A DNA stretch of 64,000 bases. It comes from Streptosporangium sp. NBC_01756 (GTDB taxonomy: Bacteria > Actinomycetota > Actinomycetes > Streptosporangiales > Streptosporangiaceae). The notes under the pieces are model-generated. The model worked only from the letters and a program-made list of their open reading frames with translations. It was not told the origin of the DNA and searched no databases. A program made the position numbers and the translations under genes. Below, one piece after another: positions 33,691-41,508 of the stretch. Location of the stretch: the NCBI RefSeq assembly GCF_035917975.1, contig NZ_CP109130.1, positions 8,060,001 to 8,124,000 of the forward strand. Direction: 5' to 3'. Numbering within the stretch: the first letter of the stretch is position 1; each line of letters starts with the position of its first letter.

Positions 33691-33726
33691 GATGCCGATG
33701 CCGATGCCGATGCCGATGCCGATGCC
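33691..33726 (+). repeat. Hexanucleotide tandem repeat (GATGCC) x6
   Basis: Six perfect GATGCC units follow the arsC stop by 12 bp, with partial units on each side. Slipped-strand copy change is likely. The next 160 bp keep a weak minus-strand reading frame (VHALPTALDQAGRRAGVPLR and ADVIVSDNRRH) that may be a decayed coding fragment I cannot name. Confidence 0.9.
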
Positions 33727-33887
33727 GATCACAGCCAAGCCGGGCGCGGCGTGGCGGCGGTTGTCCGAGACGATCACATCGGCCCGCAACGGCACCCCGG
33801 CACGGCGCCCGGCCTGATCCAAGGCGGTCGGCAGGGCGTGGACCGGGCCTCCCACCCGGCCCGCCGCCGGGGACCGGGCGGGCACGC

Positions 33888-34235
33888 TCAAACGCTCGCG
33901 GACTCGGCCAGCGGGGTGAACAGCGCACCCAGGCGGGCGACGGCGGCGGGGACGATCCAGTAGTAGACCCAGGTGCCGCGCCGTTCGGAGCCGATCAGGC
34001 CGGCGGTGCGCAGCACTTTCAGGTGGTGGGAGATGGTGGGAGCGGTCAGGTCGAAGCCGGGAGTCAGGTCGCACACGCACGCCTCACCGCCCGTATGCGA
34101 GCCGATCATCGACAGCAGGCGCAGCCGGACCGGGTCGGCGACCGCCTTGAGCATCACCGCCAGCTCGGTCGCGTCGTCCTCACTCAGAGGTTCACGGGCG
34201 ATCGGCGCGCAGCACCGGGTCGTGACGGCGGACAT
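33888..34235 (-). CDS. Second ArsR-family repressor, three-cysteine type
   Basis: A 115-residue winged-helix repressor. Cys8-Cys9 near the N-terminus plus Cys53 and Cys55 in CVCD match the arrangement of the Corynebacterium glutamicum ArsR, whose As(III) site uses two neighbouring N-terminal cysteines and one in helix 4. The recognition helix is in LTAPTISHHLKVLRTAGLI. It is about half identical to the first ArsR. The ATG at 34235 follows GGGG. It lies downstream of the MFS gene on the same strand, with a CTATC-N5-GATAG dyad between. Confidence 0.93.
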   Translation of the reverse strand: MSAVTTRCCAPIAREPLSEDDATELAVMLKAVADPVRLRLLSMIGSHTGGEACVCDLTPGFDLTAPTISHHLKVLRTAGLIGSERRGTWVYYWIVPAAVARLGALFTPLAESASV

Positions 34236-34258
34236 GCGGCAACCCCTTGCTTCGAAAT

Positions 34259-34273
34259 CTATCTAAATGATAG
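34259..34273. promoter_or_regulatory. CTATC-N5-GATAG dyad upstream of the second arsR
   Basis: CTATCTAAATGATAG is a perfect five-base inverted repeat 23 bp before the arsR start. It also contains the last codons and the stop of the MFS gene, so the repressor's own operator would lie within the end of that gene. Confidence 0.5.
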
Positions 34274-35506
34274 GCGATGGTAGACCAGCAGTGCGACCGC
34301 GGCGACCACACAGGCGAGGGTCACCGCTGCCATGACCCACTCGTATCCGGCCGCTTGCGCGAGCGCGACCGCTCCCAGCGGGGCCAGGGCCTTGTCGGCG
34401 ACGGAGAAGACGGCGATGCGGCCCGACAACGAGGCATACGCCGCCGTGCCGTACCTCTCGACCAGTAGATGCGGCAGGGTGATGGAGGCGATGCCGAATC
34501 CGAGTCCGAATCCCAGCACGCAGCCGACGGCGCCCGGCACCGTCCGCCCGGCCAGGGGCAGCAGCGCGGCGGCGACGCCCTGCAGGGTGAAGATCGACGC
34601 TGCGATGAGCGCGGTGGGCATACGGCGTTGCAGGCCGGTGGTGAGCAGCCGTCCGGTCACCGACAGCACGCCCAGCAGTCCGGCCAGTGTGGCGGCCAGG
34701 ACGGGTGAGTGTCCCAGGTGGATGAGGTAGGTGATGAGCAGGACCGCCATCACGGCCGCCGCGCCGCTGTTGGCGGTGAAGGCGATCACCAATGACCAGA
34801 ACGGCCGCCGGCGGGTGGCGGCTTTGACGATCCCGGCCCGCTCCTCGGTCGTGATGCCCCGGTGCCCGGTGCGGGCGGGGCGGCGCACGACGAGCGCGTG
34901 CAGCGGGATGGCGGCCAAGCCGTAGATGAGGGCCAGGACCACCAAGGCGTGGCGCCAGCCGTAGGAGTCCACCAGCAGCCCGGTCAGCGGAAGGAAGATC
35001 GAGGAGGCGAACCCGGCCACGACGGTGAGCGCAAGCAGCCCGTTCGCCCGGCCCCGCTCGTTGCCGGCGAAGATCGAGACGATGACGGCGAAGGCGCTCT
35101 CGTACAGCACCATCGCACACGCGATCCCGATCGCGATGAAGACCCCGTACAGCTGGGGCAGGCTCTCCACCCGTGACCAGGCCAGCACGGCGCCCGCGCC
35201 GAGGATCGACCCGGCGGTCATCAGGCCTCGGCCGCCGTGGGCGTCCAGCCGGCGGCCCACCAGCGGGGCACACAGCGCGGCGATCAGGATCGAGCCGGTG
35301 AGCGCGGCGGCGATCTGGGTGCCGCTCGCATGCAGGTCGCGGGTCATGGAGGTGAGGAAGACGGAGAAGGCGTAGTAGAGCACGCCGTAGCCGATGGTCT
35401 GGGTGACGGCCAGTGCGGCGACGATCCGCCAGCCGCGAGGGGAACGTGACGGAGCGCCGCCCCTGGTGCCGGGGGCAGCGCTCTCTGCGGTGGAGTTCAC
35501 TCGCAC
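34259..35506 (-). CDS. MFS transporter of the arsenic island
   Basis: A 415-residue transporter with twelve predicted membrane segments. The loop 2-3 motif is degenerate (GRRLDAHGGRGLM). The large central loop carries RRPARTGHRGITTEERAG. The sequence is of the oxalate/formate antiporter-like or monocarboxylate type rather than the drug-exporter type. It is flanked by arsR and a thiol-rich flavoprotein gene, so export of an arsenic compound is possible, but the sequence does not show it. The GTG at 35506 follows AGAGGGA. It probably forms one minus-strand unit with the flavoprotein gene upstream (33-bp gap). Confidence 0.85.
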   Translation of the reverse strand: MRVNSTAESAAPGTRGGAPSRSPRGWRIVAALAVTQTIGYGVLYYAFSVFLTSMTRDLHASGTQIAAALTGSILIAALCAPLVGRRLDAHGGRGLMTAGSILGAGAVLAWSRVESLPQLYGVFIAIGIACAMVLYESAFAVIVSIFAGNERGRANGLLALTVVAGFASSIFLPLTGLLVDSYGWRHALVVLALIYGLAAIPLHALVVRRPARTGHRGITTEERAGIVKAATRRRPFWSLVIAFTANSGAAAVMAVLLITYLIHLGHSPVLAATLAGLLGVLSVTGRLLTTGLQRRMPTALIAASIFTLQGVAAALLPLAGRTVPGAVGCVLGFGLGFGIASITLPHLLVERYGTAAYASLSGRIAVFSVADKALAPLGAVALAQAAGYEWVMAAVTLACVVAAVALLVYHRLSFR

Positions 35507-35538
35507 GTCCTATCCCTCTTACATTTCGGTTCCCTTTC

Positions 35539-36948
35539 TCAACCGCAGCAACCGCCTCCGGCGCCGGCCGTCACCAGTGGCAGCGGGGTGGCCAGTAGGC
35601 CACCGCTGATGCCGGTGGCCAGGCCGACACGGGCCTCCTGGGCCTCGGCCAGACCGGAGGAGCACACGCCGGTCTCGGGCAGGTCGAGCTGGACGGCACG
35701 GGCCGCGTCCCAGTCGCCGGCCAGGGCGGCGACCACCGAGCGGACCTGCTCATATCCGGTGGCCATCAGGAACGTGGGGGCGCGGCCGTAGCTCTTGACG
35801 CCGACGGCGTAGTAGCCGGACTCGGGATGCGCGAGTTCGTCCACGCCGTGCGCGGGGACGGTGCCGCAGGAATGCCGGTTGGGGTCGATCAGCGGCGCCA
35901 GGGCGCGGGTGGAGCCGAGAATCGGATCCAGGTCCAGGCGCAGCTCGGAGGCGATGGAATGATCGGGCCGGTAGCCGGTGGCCGACACGATCCGATCGAC
36001 CGTGACGCTCTGTTCCGCGCCGGACGGGTCGCGGCTGATCACTTCGACGCCGTGGCCGGTGAGAGTGACCCGGTGGGTGTGGAAACCGGTGACCAGGGTG
36101 ATGCGACCGGACTCGACGTGCGCCCGCAGCCGGGTGCCGATCGCGCCGCGAGCCGGGAGGGCGTCCGCGCCGCCGCCGCCGTAGGTACGGCCGGCATCGG
36201 TGGCGCGGATCGCCCAGGTGATCTGCGTGTCCTCCAGCTCGGCCAGGGCGAGCAGGGTGGTGGCCGCCGAATGACCGGCGCCGACGACAAGAGTGTGCTG
36301 GCCCTTGTAGCTGTCGCGGTCGGCGCCCGACACGTCAGGCAGCGCGTGATCGATGAACGACGTGGCGTCGGTCTCGCCGTAGGCGGGCAGGCCACCCGCG
36401 CCCAGGACGCTGGGTGTGTTGTAGGTGCCGGAGGCGTCGACGACCGCCCTGGCCTGCAGTTCCTCGCCACCCGACAGGCGCAGCAGGAAGGGGGCCTCCT
36501 CACGGCCGGTGGTACGCACCCGGTCGTAGCCCAGGCGGCTGATCGCGGTCACCTTCGCCCCAAGGCGCAGCCGGGACGCGACGGCCGGGTGCTCGGCCAG
36601 CGGGGCGAGGTAGTTCTCGACCAGTTCGGCGCCGGTGGGCAGCCAGTCGGCATCGGGGGCGCTCCAGCCGTCGGCCTCCAGCAGGCGGCGGGCGGCGCCG
36701 TCGATGTTGTAGCGCCACGGGCTGAAGATCCGCACGTGGCCCCACTGCGTCACCGACGCGCCGACCTGCTGCCCGGCCTCGACCACCACGAAGTCCAGGC
36801 CACGCTCGGCCAGGTGCGCGGCAGCGGCCAGCCCGACCGGGCCCGCGCCGATCACCACCACGGGGGACGCACCCACCTCGGGGTGCGAGGCGATCCGCTC
36901 GATCTCGACTGTCGTAGGGCCGGTGGGGCCGCAGCATCCGTCACTCAT
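35539..36948 (-). CDS. FAD-dependent oxidoreductase of the arsenic island, with cysteine pairs at both ends (ArsO-like)
   Basis: A 469-residue flavoprotein. The first dinucleotide-binding motif GAGPVGLAAAAHLAERG lies near residues 34-50, and the second, VVGAGHSAATTLL, lies in the NADPH-binding domain; VSATGYRPD is the late flavin signature. The arrangement is that of flavin monooxygenase/thioredoxin-reductase-like proteins called ArsO in ars clusters. The protein starts MSDGCCG and ends GGGCCG, so vicinal cysteine pairs stand at both termini, well placed to hold As(III) or another soft metal. The ATG at 36948 follows GGAGAGG. It is the first gene of the minus-strand unit flavoprotein-MFS-arsR. 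The exact reaction is not established for this family. Confidence 0.85.
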   Translation of the reverse strand: MSDGCCGPTGPTTVEIERIASHPEVGASPVVVIGAGPVGLAAAAHLAERGLDFVVVEAGQQVGASVTQWGHVRIFSPWRYNIDGAARRLLEADGWSAPDADWLPTGAELVENYLAPLAEHPAVASRLRLGAKVTAISRLGYDRVRTTGREEAPFLLRLSGGEELQARAVVDASGTYNTPSVLGAGGLPAYGETDATSFIDHALPDVSGADRDSYKGQHTLVVGAGHSAATTLLALAELEDTQITWAIRATDAGRTYGGGGADALPARGAIGTRLRAHVESGRITLVTGFHTHRVTLTGHGVEVISRDPSGAEQSVTVDRIVSATGYRPDHSIASELRLDLDPILGSTRALAPLIDPNRHSCGTVPAHGVDELAHPESGYYAVGVKSYGRAPTFLMATGYEQVRSVVAALAGDWDAARAVQLDLPETGVCSSGLAEAQEARVGLATGISGGLLATPLPLVTAGAGGGCCG

Positions 36949-37348
36949 GATTACCTCTCCGGAGATTTCGTCGCAGCTCGGCGAAACAGCAGGGTGGCGG
37001 TGCGGGCGCGGTCCACGGCGGCTCGTGTCACAGTCCTCGCCGCGGACTTCGCCAAAGGCGACGTCCGCAGTGGAGCGGAACCGGCGGAACAGGGCAAGCA
37101 CCACACACCCCTTATTTAGAAGGATGTCGAATCAGTAAGTAGACTGCCCTGCTGATTAGAGGAATGTCAAATCAAGCGACTGCCGGAACGCCGGGGGTGC
37201 CACGCCGGCACCGGCGACCACGCCGTCGCCCTCGACGGCCCCGCAGATCGCCAAAACACGATCGTCCGGTCTTGAAGCGCATGGCGCAGCTCTTACCAGC
37301 ACTCCAAACAACCGGACGGCGGAGTGTGACGCCCGAGGTCGGTCGGGG
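36949..37348. other. Promoter region of the minus-strand ars unit
   Basis: About 400 bp with no credible gene. It contains the direct repeats at 37116-37174 (listed separately). The remainder towards the merR stop is Pro/Arg-type noise in every frame. Confidence 0.5.
37116..37174 (-). promoter_or_regulatory. Direct repeats upstream of the flavoprotein gene, candidate ArsR operators and promoter
   Basis: TTAGAAGGATGTCGAATCA (37116-37134) and TTAGAGGAATGTCAAATCA (37156-37174) are the same 19-base sequence with four differences, 40 bp apart, in an AT-richer patch. On the minus strand each reads TTYGACATYCYTCTAA, with TTGACA as a -35-like element in the upstream copy. ATGTCAA is shared with the inner dyad before the first arsR. 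Binding by one of the two ArsR proteins is a reasonable guess. Confidence 0.5.
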
Positions 37349-37759
37349 TCAGCCGCGGGTGGGCGCGCTCTGGTCCAGGCGGGCGTGGAGGGTGGCGGCG
37401 AAGTCCTCGGCGCGTTCCAGCTGGGTCCGCAGGGCCGTGATCCGGTCGAGAGCTGTGCGCTCGTAGCCGCGTATGCGCTCCAGGAGCCGGTCGCGTTCGT
37501 CGGATGCGAGGCGGTCGGGATGGTCGAGCTGGTCGGTGGCCTCCAGCAGGTCGCCCATCTGCTCCAGGGTGAAGCCGAGCGGCTTCATCCGGCGGATGAC
37601 CATGAGGCGGGCGACGTCGCGTTCGGTGTAGAGGCGGAAGCCGCCCTGGGAGCGGGCCGAAGGGATGACGAGCCCGACGTCCTCATAGTGCCGGATCGTC
37701 CGCAGGGACAGCTCGGTGCGGGCGGCGACCTCGCCGATCTGCATGTGCCCGGCCTGCAT
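37349..37759 (-). CDS. MerR-family regulator
   Basis: A 136-residue MerR protein. The N-terminal helix-turn-helix and wing (IGEVAARTELSLRTIRHYED, then GGFRLYTERDVARL) are standard, followed by KPLGFTLEQMGDLL and a long dimerisation helix. There is no metal-binding cysteine, so it is not a MerR/CueR-like metal sensor. The ATG at 37759 lies eight bases after GGAGG; an ATG 15 bases later is an alternative. The palindrome at 37831-37854 is its probable operator. It is divergent from the SulP gene. Confidence 0.9.
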   Translation of the reverse strand: MQAGHMQIGEVAARTELSLRTIRHYEDVGLVIPSARSQGGFRLYTERDVARLMVIRRMKPLGFTLEQMGDLLEATDQLDHPDRLASDERDRLLERIRGYERTALDRITALRTQLERAEDFAATLHARLDQSAPTRG

Positions 37760-38175
37760 GCCCGAAGCCTCCACGCCTGATGCCCCTTGCCCTTGTCGCC
37801 GGTCGGCCTGCCGGGGCGACCCCGGGAAATCTCTACTCTAACGTTAGGGTAGAGTCAGCATGCGTTGAGAGCGGCCCGTGTTGCGCCGCCTGCTCACCGG
37901 TGCGGGTGCGAACCCACGCCGGCCCGCGCTGCGGCCGATGACGGCCCGGCGAAGAGCACCGATGCCGAGCAGGAGTCCAGCGTGCGCACCTTGGTGACGG
38001 CAGGCGCCGCTGCCGGCCCGCCGTGATGATCGGCCCGCGCTGAGGGGGCCGGCTCTCTCAAGCTTCCGCCCGCGCGAGCGGGTGATCTGCGGGCAGCCGC
38101 TGTGGTTGTCCGTGTGTCCTCGTGTGTCCCGCCTTCGCGTGGGGACGCGCCCGAGCACGACAGGTTCGTTTCCTC
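37760..38175. other. Region between merR and the SulP gene
   Basis: About 416 bp. It holds the merR palindrome near its left end. The rest contains no credible gene; the short minus-strand frames are not protein-like. The SulP promoter must lie in this region. Confidence 0.5.
37831..37854. promoter_or_regulatory. MerR-type operator palindrome
   Basis: The halves CTCTACTCTAAC and GTTAGGGTAGAG form a 24-bp palindrome with one mismatch around AACGTT. On the minus strand CTGACT, 19 bp and GAGATT bracket it, which is the long spacer MerR proteins act on. It starts 72 bp upstream of the merR start codon, so merR is probably self-regulated. Confidence 0.75.
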
Positions 38176-39675
38176 TTGCAGACTTCCGCACTGTTGCCGG
38201 CCGCGCGCCTGCGTGGTTTCCGCCCGTCCTGGCTGTCGCCGAAGGTGGCCCGTACCGAGGTGCTGGCCGGCCTGGTCGTCGCCCTGGCCCTGATCCCCGA
38301 GGCGATCTCGTTTTCCATCATCGCCGGGGTGGACCCGAGTGTCGGGCTGTTCGCCTCCTTCACCATGGCCGTCACCATCGCCATCGTCGGCGGCCGCCCG
38401 GCGATGATCTCAGCGGCGACCGGGGCGGTCGCCCTGGTCATCGCCCCCCTCAACCGCGAACACGGCCTGAGTCACCTCGCCGCCGCGGTCATCCTCGGCG
38501 GTCTCATCCAGGTGATCCTCGGCTCGCTCGGGGTGGCCAAGCTGATGCGGTTCGTGCCGCGCTCGGTGATGGTCGGGTTCGTCAACGCCCTGGCGATCCT
38601 CATCTTCGCCGCGCAGATCCCGGAGATGGAGAACGTCCCCTGGGCGGTCTACCCGCTGGTGGCCGGCGGCCTGGCCCTGATGGTGTTCTTCCCGAGGATC
38701 ACCAGAGTGGTTCCCGCGCCACTGGTGTCCATCGCGATCCTGACCGTCATCACGGTGGCCGCCGGGATCGCCGTCCCGACCGTCGGGGACAAGGGTGCGC
38801 TGCCGTCCTCGCTGCCGGTTCCGGGCCTGCCCGACGTGCCCTTCACCCTGGACACCCTGAAGCTCATCGCCCCCTACGCGCTGGCGATGGCACTGGTCGG
38901 GCTGATGGAGTCGCTGATGACCGCCAAACTCGTCGACGACCTCACCGACACCCACTCCGACAAGACCCGTGAGTCGATCGGCCAAGGCATCGCCAACATC
39001 GTCACCGGCCTGTTCGGCGGCATGGGCGGCTGCGCGATGATCGGCCAGACGATGATCAACGTGAAGAACGGCGCCCGCACCCGGCTGTCGACGTTCCTGG
39101 CCGGGGTGTTCCTGATGGTGTTGTGCATCGTGTTCGGGCCGGTCGTCTCGCAGATCCCGATGGCGGCGCTGGTCGCGGTGATGGTCCTGGTCGCGTTCGG
39201 CACCTTCGACTGGCACTCCATCGCCCCCGCCACGCTCAAGCGGATGCCCGCCGGGGAGATCACCGTCATGGTCGTCACCGTCGCCGCCGTCATCGCCACC
39301 CATAACCTGGCCATCGGCGTCGTCCTCGGCTCCCTCACCGCCATGGTCATCTTCGCCAGGCGCGTCGCCCACCTCGTCAACGTCACCGCCGTCACCGACC
39401 CCGAGGGCGGCCACGTGGTCTATGCGGTCACCGGGGAGCTGTTCTTCGCCTCCAGCAACGATCTCGTCTCCCGGTTCGACTACGCCACCGATCCCGATCG
39501 GGTGATCATCGACCTGGCCGGTGCTCACATCTGGGACGCCTCCTCTGTCGCCGCCCTGGACGCCGTCACCACCAAGTACGGAGCCCGCGGCAAGACGGTG
39601 GAGATCATCGGCCTCAACGCCCACAGCGCCAAGATGCACGACACCCTCAGCGGCGAACTCACCGGCAGCCACTGA
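38176..39675 (+). CDS. SulP-family inorganic anion transporter with STAS domain
   Basis: About 499 residues. The opening VLAGLVVALALIPEAISFSI and the following GVDPSVGLFASF are SulP signatures; about eleven membrane segments follow, and a C-terminal STAS domain (about residues 405-495) holds IIDLAGAHIWDASSVAALD. SulP proteins carry sulfate, bicarbonate or other anions. The TTG at 38176 gives the usual 30 residues before the first membrane segment; a GTG at 38122 would add 18. Neither has a strong ribosome binding site. The divergent merR gene is a likely regulator. Its position at the edge of the ars island could hint at sulfate or arsenate supply, but nothing in the sequence supports arsenate. 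Confidence 0.85.
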   Translation: MQTSALLPAARLRGFRPSWLSPKVARTEVLAGLVVALALIPEAISFSIIAGVDPSVGLFASFTMAVTIAIVGGRPAMISAATGAVALVIAPLNREHGLSHLAAAVILGGLIQVILGSLGVAKLMRFVPRSVMVGFVNALAILIFAAQIPEMENVPWAVYPLVAGGLALMVFFPRITRVVPAPLVSIAILTVITVAAGIAVPTVGDKGALPSSLPVPGLPDVPFTLDTLKLIAPYALAMALVGLMESLMTAKLVDDLTDTHSDKTRESIGQGIANIVTGLFGGMGGCAMIGQTMINVKNGARTRLSTFLAGVFLMVLCIVFGPVVSQIPMAALVAVMVLVAFGTFDWHSIAPATLKRMPAGEITVMVVTVAAVIATHNLAIGVVLGSLTAMVIFARRVAHLVNVTAVTDPEGGHVVYAVTGELFFASSNDLVSRFDYATDPDRVIIDLAGAHIWDASSVAALDAVTTKYGARGKTVEIIGLNAHSAKMHDTLSGELTGSH

Positions 39676-39822
39676 ACCGGTCGTGATCATCACGGACGTG
39701 CCGCGTCCGGTTCGGGCAGCGGCGCGGTCGGAGCGCCCCTGCCCGGCCCGGTAGGATCCACCGGCGGGCGGGTGCCGAGTCTCTCGTGATCGATCGTCCG
39801 GGTCCGCCGGGCACCGAAACGG

Positions 39823-40755
39823 TCAGCGGGGGCCGGTGAGGCGGACGTCGCCCTTCGTGGACAGGACGAAGACCTGCCAGTTGTAGTAGGCGTAGAAACT
39901 GCGGGAATCGCGCTTGATCTGGCGGGCGTGCGCCAGGACGGCGTCCACGTACCGGCTGTCGTGGTTGTAGGCGAACACCGCACGACGGTAGTCCCGGGGC
40001 GCCCCCGACGCCTTGAGATAGTTGGCCGCGCCGAGCACCGCGTCGCGCGCGTTGTGAACGTCCCCGCCCAGTCCGTACTGCCGCCAGGTGCCCGGCATGA
40101 ACTGCATGGCACCCTGCGCTCCGGCGGAGCTCGCCGACCTGACCCGGCCGAACTTCGTCTCCACGAGCATGATCGCCGCGAGAACCTCCCATTCGACACC
40201 GAACCGCTTCTCGGCACGCACCATGTAGTCACGCAGCCGCTTGGCGGGCAGCGGCTCCACCAGGCGCATCCGCTTGCGCTGCGCCGCGCTGATCGGACGG
40301 GCCAGGGACAGCAGCTTCCCGATGGCGGTGACGTTGTCGCGGGCTTCGGCGGCCGTCGGTCCGGGCAACCGCCGGATGGTCCCCTGGGCCAGCGCCGTAC
40401 TGCGGGCCATCGCCCGGTAGATGCGCTGCTGGTGGAGCGCGAGCAGCACCACGTCCTGCGGCGGCCGTTCCTGTGATCCCTTGGTCCAGCCGTCGATCGC
40501 CTCGTTCAACGCGGCGGTCGTCTTCTTCAGGGTGCCGGCCAGCTTCACGGGGTCGGTGGGGATGCGGACACCGGGCGCCGGCGCCTGTGTGGCCTTCGTC
40601 TCCGTGGACTTCGCCTGCGGGGAGGGCGCCTGAGTGGCATCGTGGGCGACATTCCGGGCGGACCGCCCCGGTGCCGCCGATCCGTCCGCCGCACCGCCGC
40701 ACCCCGCGAGGACGATTACCAGGGGCGCCGCGGTCATGACGTGGATCAATCTCAT
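39823..40755 (-). CDS. Lytic transglycosylase-like (SLT domain) lipoprotein
   Basis: A 310-residue exported lipoprotein. The signal peptide ends IVLAGC (Cys19). A Pro/Lys-rich linker (about residues 30-70) and a helical region lead to a C-terminal SLT domain: AAIMLVETKFGRVRS carries the catalytic Glu, followed by GAQGAMQFMPGTW, AVLGAANYL and the AVFAYNHDSRYVDAVL motif. It would cut peptidoglycan glycan strands at the outer face of the membrane. Tail to tail with the SulP gene. Confidence 0.9.
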   Translation of the reverse strand: MRLIHVMTAAPLVIVLAGCGGAADGSAAPGRSARNVAHDATQAPSPQAKSTETKATQAPAPGVRIPTDPVKLAGTLKKTTAALNEAIDGWTKGSQERPPQDVVLLALHQQRIYRAMARSTALAQGTIRRLPGPTAAEARDNVTAIGKLLSLARPISAAQRKRMRLVEPLPAKRLRDYMVRAEKRFGVEWEVLAAIMLVETKFGRVRSASSAGAQGAMQFMPGTWRQYGLGGDVHNARDAVLGAANYLKASGAPRDYRRAVFAYNHDSRYVDAVLAHARQIKRDSRSFYAYYNWQVFVLSTKGDVRLTGPR

Positions 40756-40928
40756 GTTGACCTACCGTATCCCCCGAATCGCCGCACAGGAGGGCGTTCC
40801 CGCACCCGGCTCCGCCGACCCCCGGGAGGTGATCTTGCGTTTGGCGCGGTCAAGGCCAACGACGGCATGCCGTGCTGTTGCGACGTCCGAGGTTGCCACC
40901 CAGTGGAAAGGCCCCCGAGGATGGGGCC

Positions 40929-41441
40929 ATGAAGTTCTCGACCGGCCTTGTCGCCGTGGTGGTCGTGGCCATGGTGAGCGGCTGTGGTGTCGTGCGGTCG
41001 GAGCCGATGGCCGCCTCGCCGTCGCCGTCGCCGTCGCCCGTTCTCTGCCCGCCTGCCGCCGACCCACCGCCCAGCGGTTGTGTGACGATGCCTTCCTGGG
41101 AGCAGCGGCACGCGGAGAACAAGGCGTACCGCCAGCGCGCCCCGATGCCCGAGGAGGGGGCGGCCCAGGCCGAGCCGGTGGCCGAGGCCCTGCGCGTCAG
41201 GCTCGCCGGCCTTCGCGAGAAGGCGCTGTACGGGCAGGTCTACGTCGAGGAGGCCGTCAGGGCGGTGGCGCCGGCGAAGACGAACGTCGTCATCCGCCCG
41301 GTCGACGCCCGGACCGGAGTCGTGTTCGCGATCGAGATGGCGGGTGGGTGCGTGACCGGATTCCACGACGAGCGTGACTCGGAGGTGGAGGTCGGCGGCT
41401 ACATCGCCGACGGCGGTTGCCTGACGGCTCCCGGTCACTGA
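40929..41441 (+). CDS. Small lipoprotein of unknown function
   Basis: A 170-residue exported lipoprotein. The signal ends AMVSGC (Cys19). A Ser/Pro linker follows (about residues 29-38), then a domain with four cysteines that may form disulphides (two in the first half, two in GGCVTGF and GGCLTAPGH near the end). The ATG at 40929 follows GAGGATGGG. It is divergent from the transglycosylase gene. I do not recognise the family. Confidence 0.75.
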   Translation: MKFSTGLVAVVVVAMVSGCGVVRSEPMAASPSPSPSPVLCPPAADPPPSGCVTMPSWEQRHAENKAYRQRAPMPEEGAAQAEPVAEALRVRLAGLREKALYGQVYVEEAVRAVAPAKTNVVIRPVDARTGVVFAIEMAGGCVTGFHDERDSEVEVGGYIADGGCLTAPGH

Positions 41442-41508
41442 TCACGGCCGGACCCGGCCGGCGGGGTGCATCGGGTTTTCCGGCGGTCCGGTTCCCGGGT
41501 GGGGATCG

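Noticed and set aside
33244..34080. A minus-strand frame with an Ile-Gly repeat across the GATGCC hexamers
   Set aside because: It overlaps arsC and arsR, and the Ile-Gly run is just the hexamer read backward. Only the short scar at 33727-33890 may once have been coding.
38122..38175. The GTG at 38122 as the SulP start
   Set aside because: It has no ribosome binding site and gives an Arg-rich N-terminus. The TTG at 38176 gives the length usual before the first membrane segment, though it too is weak.
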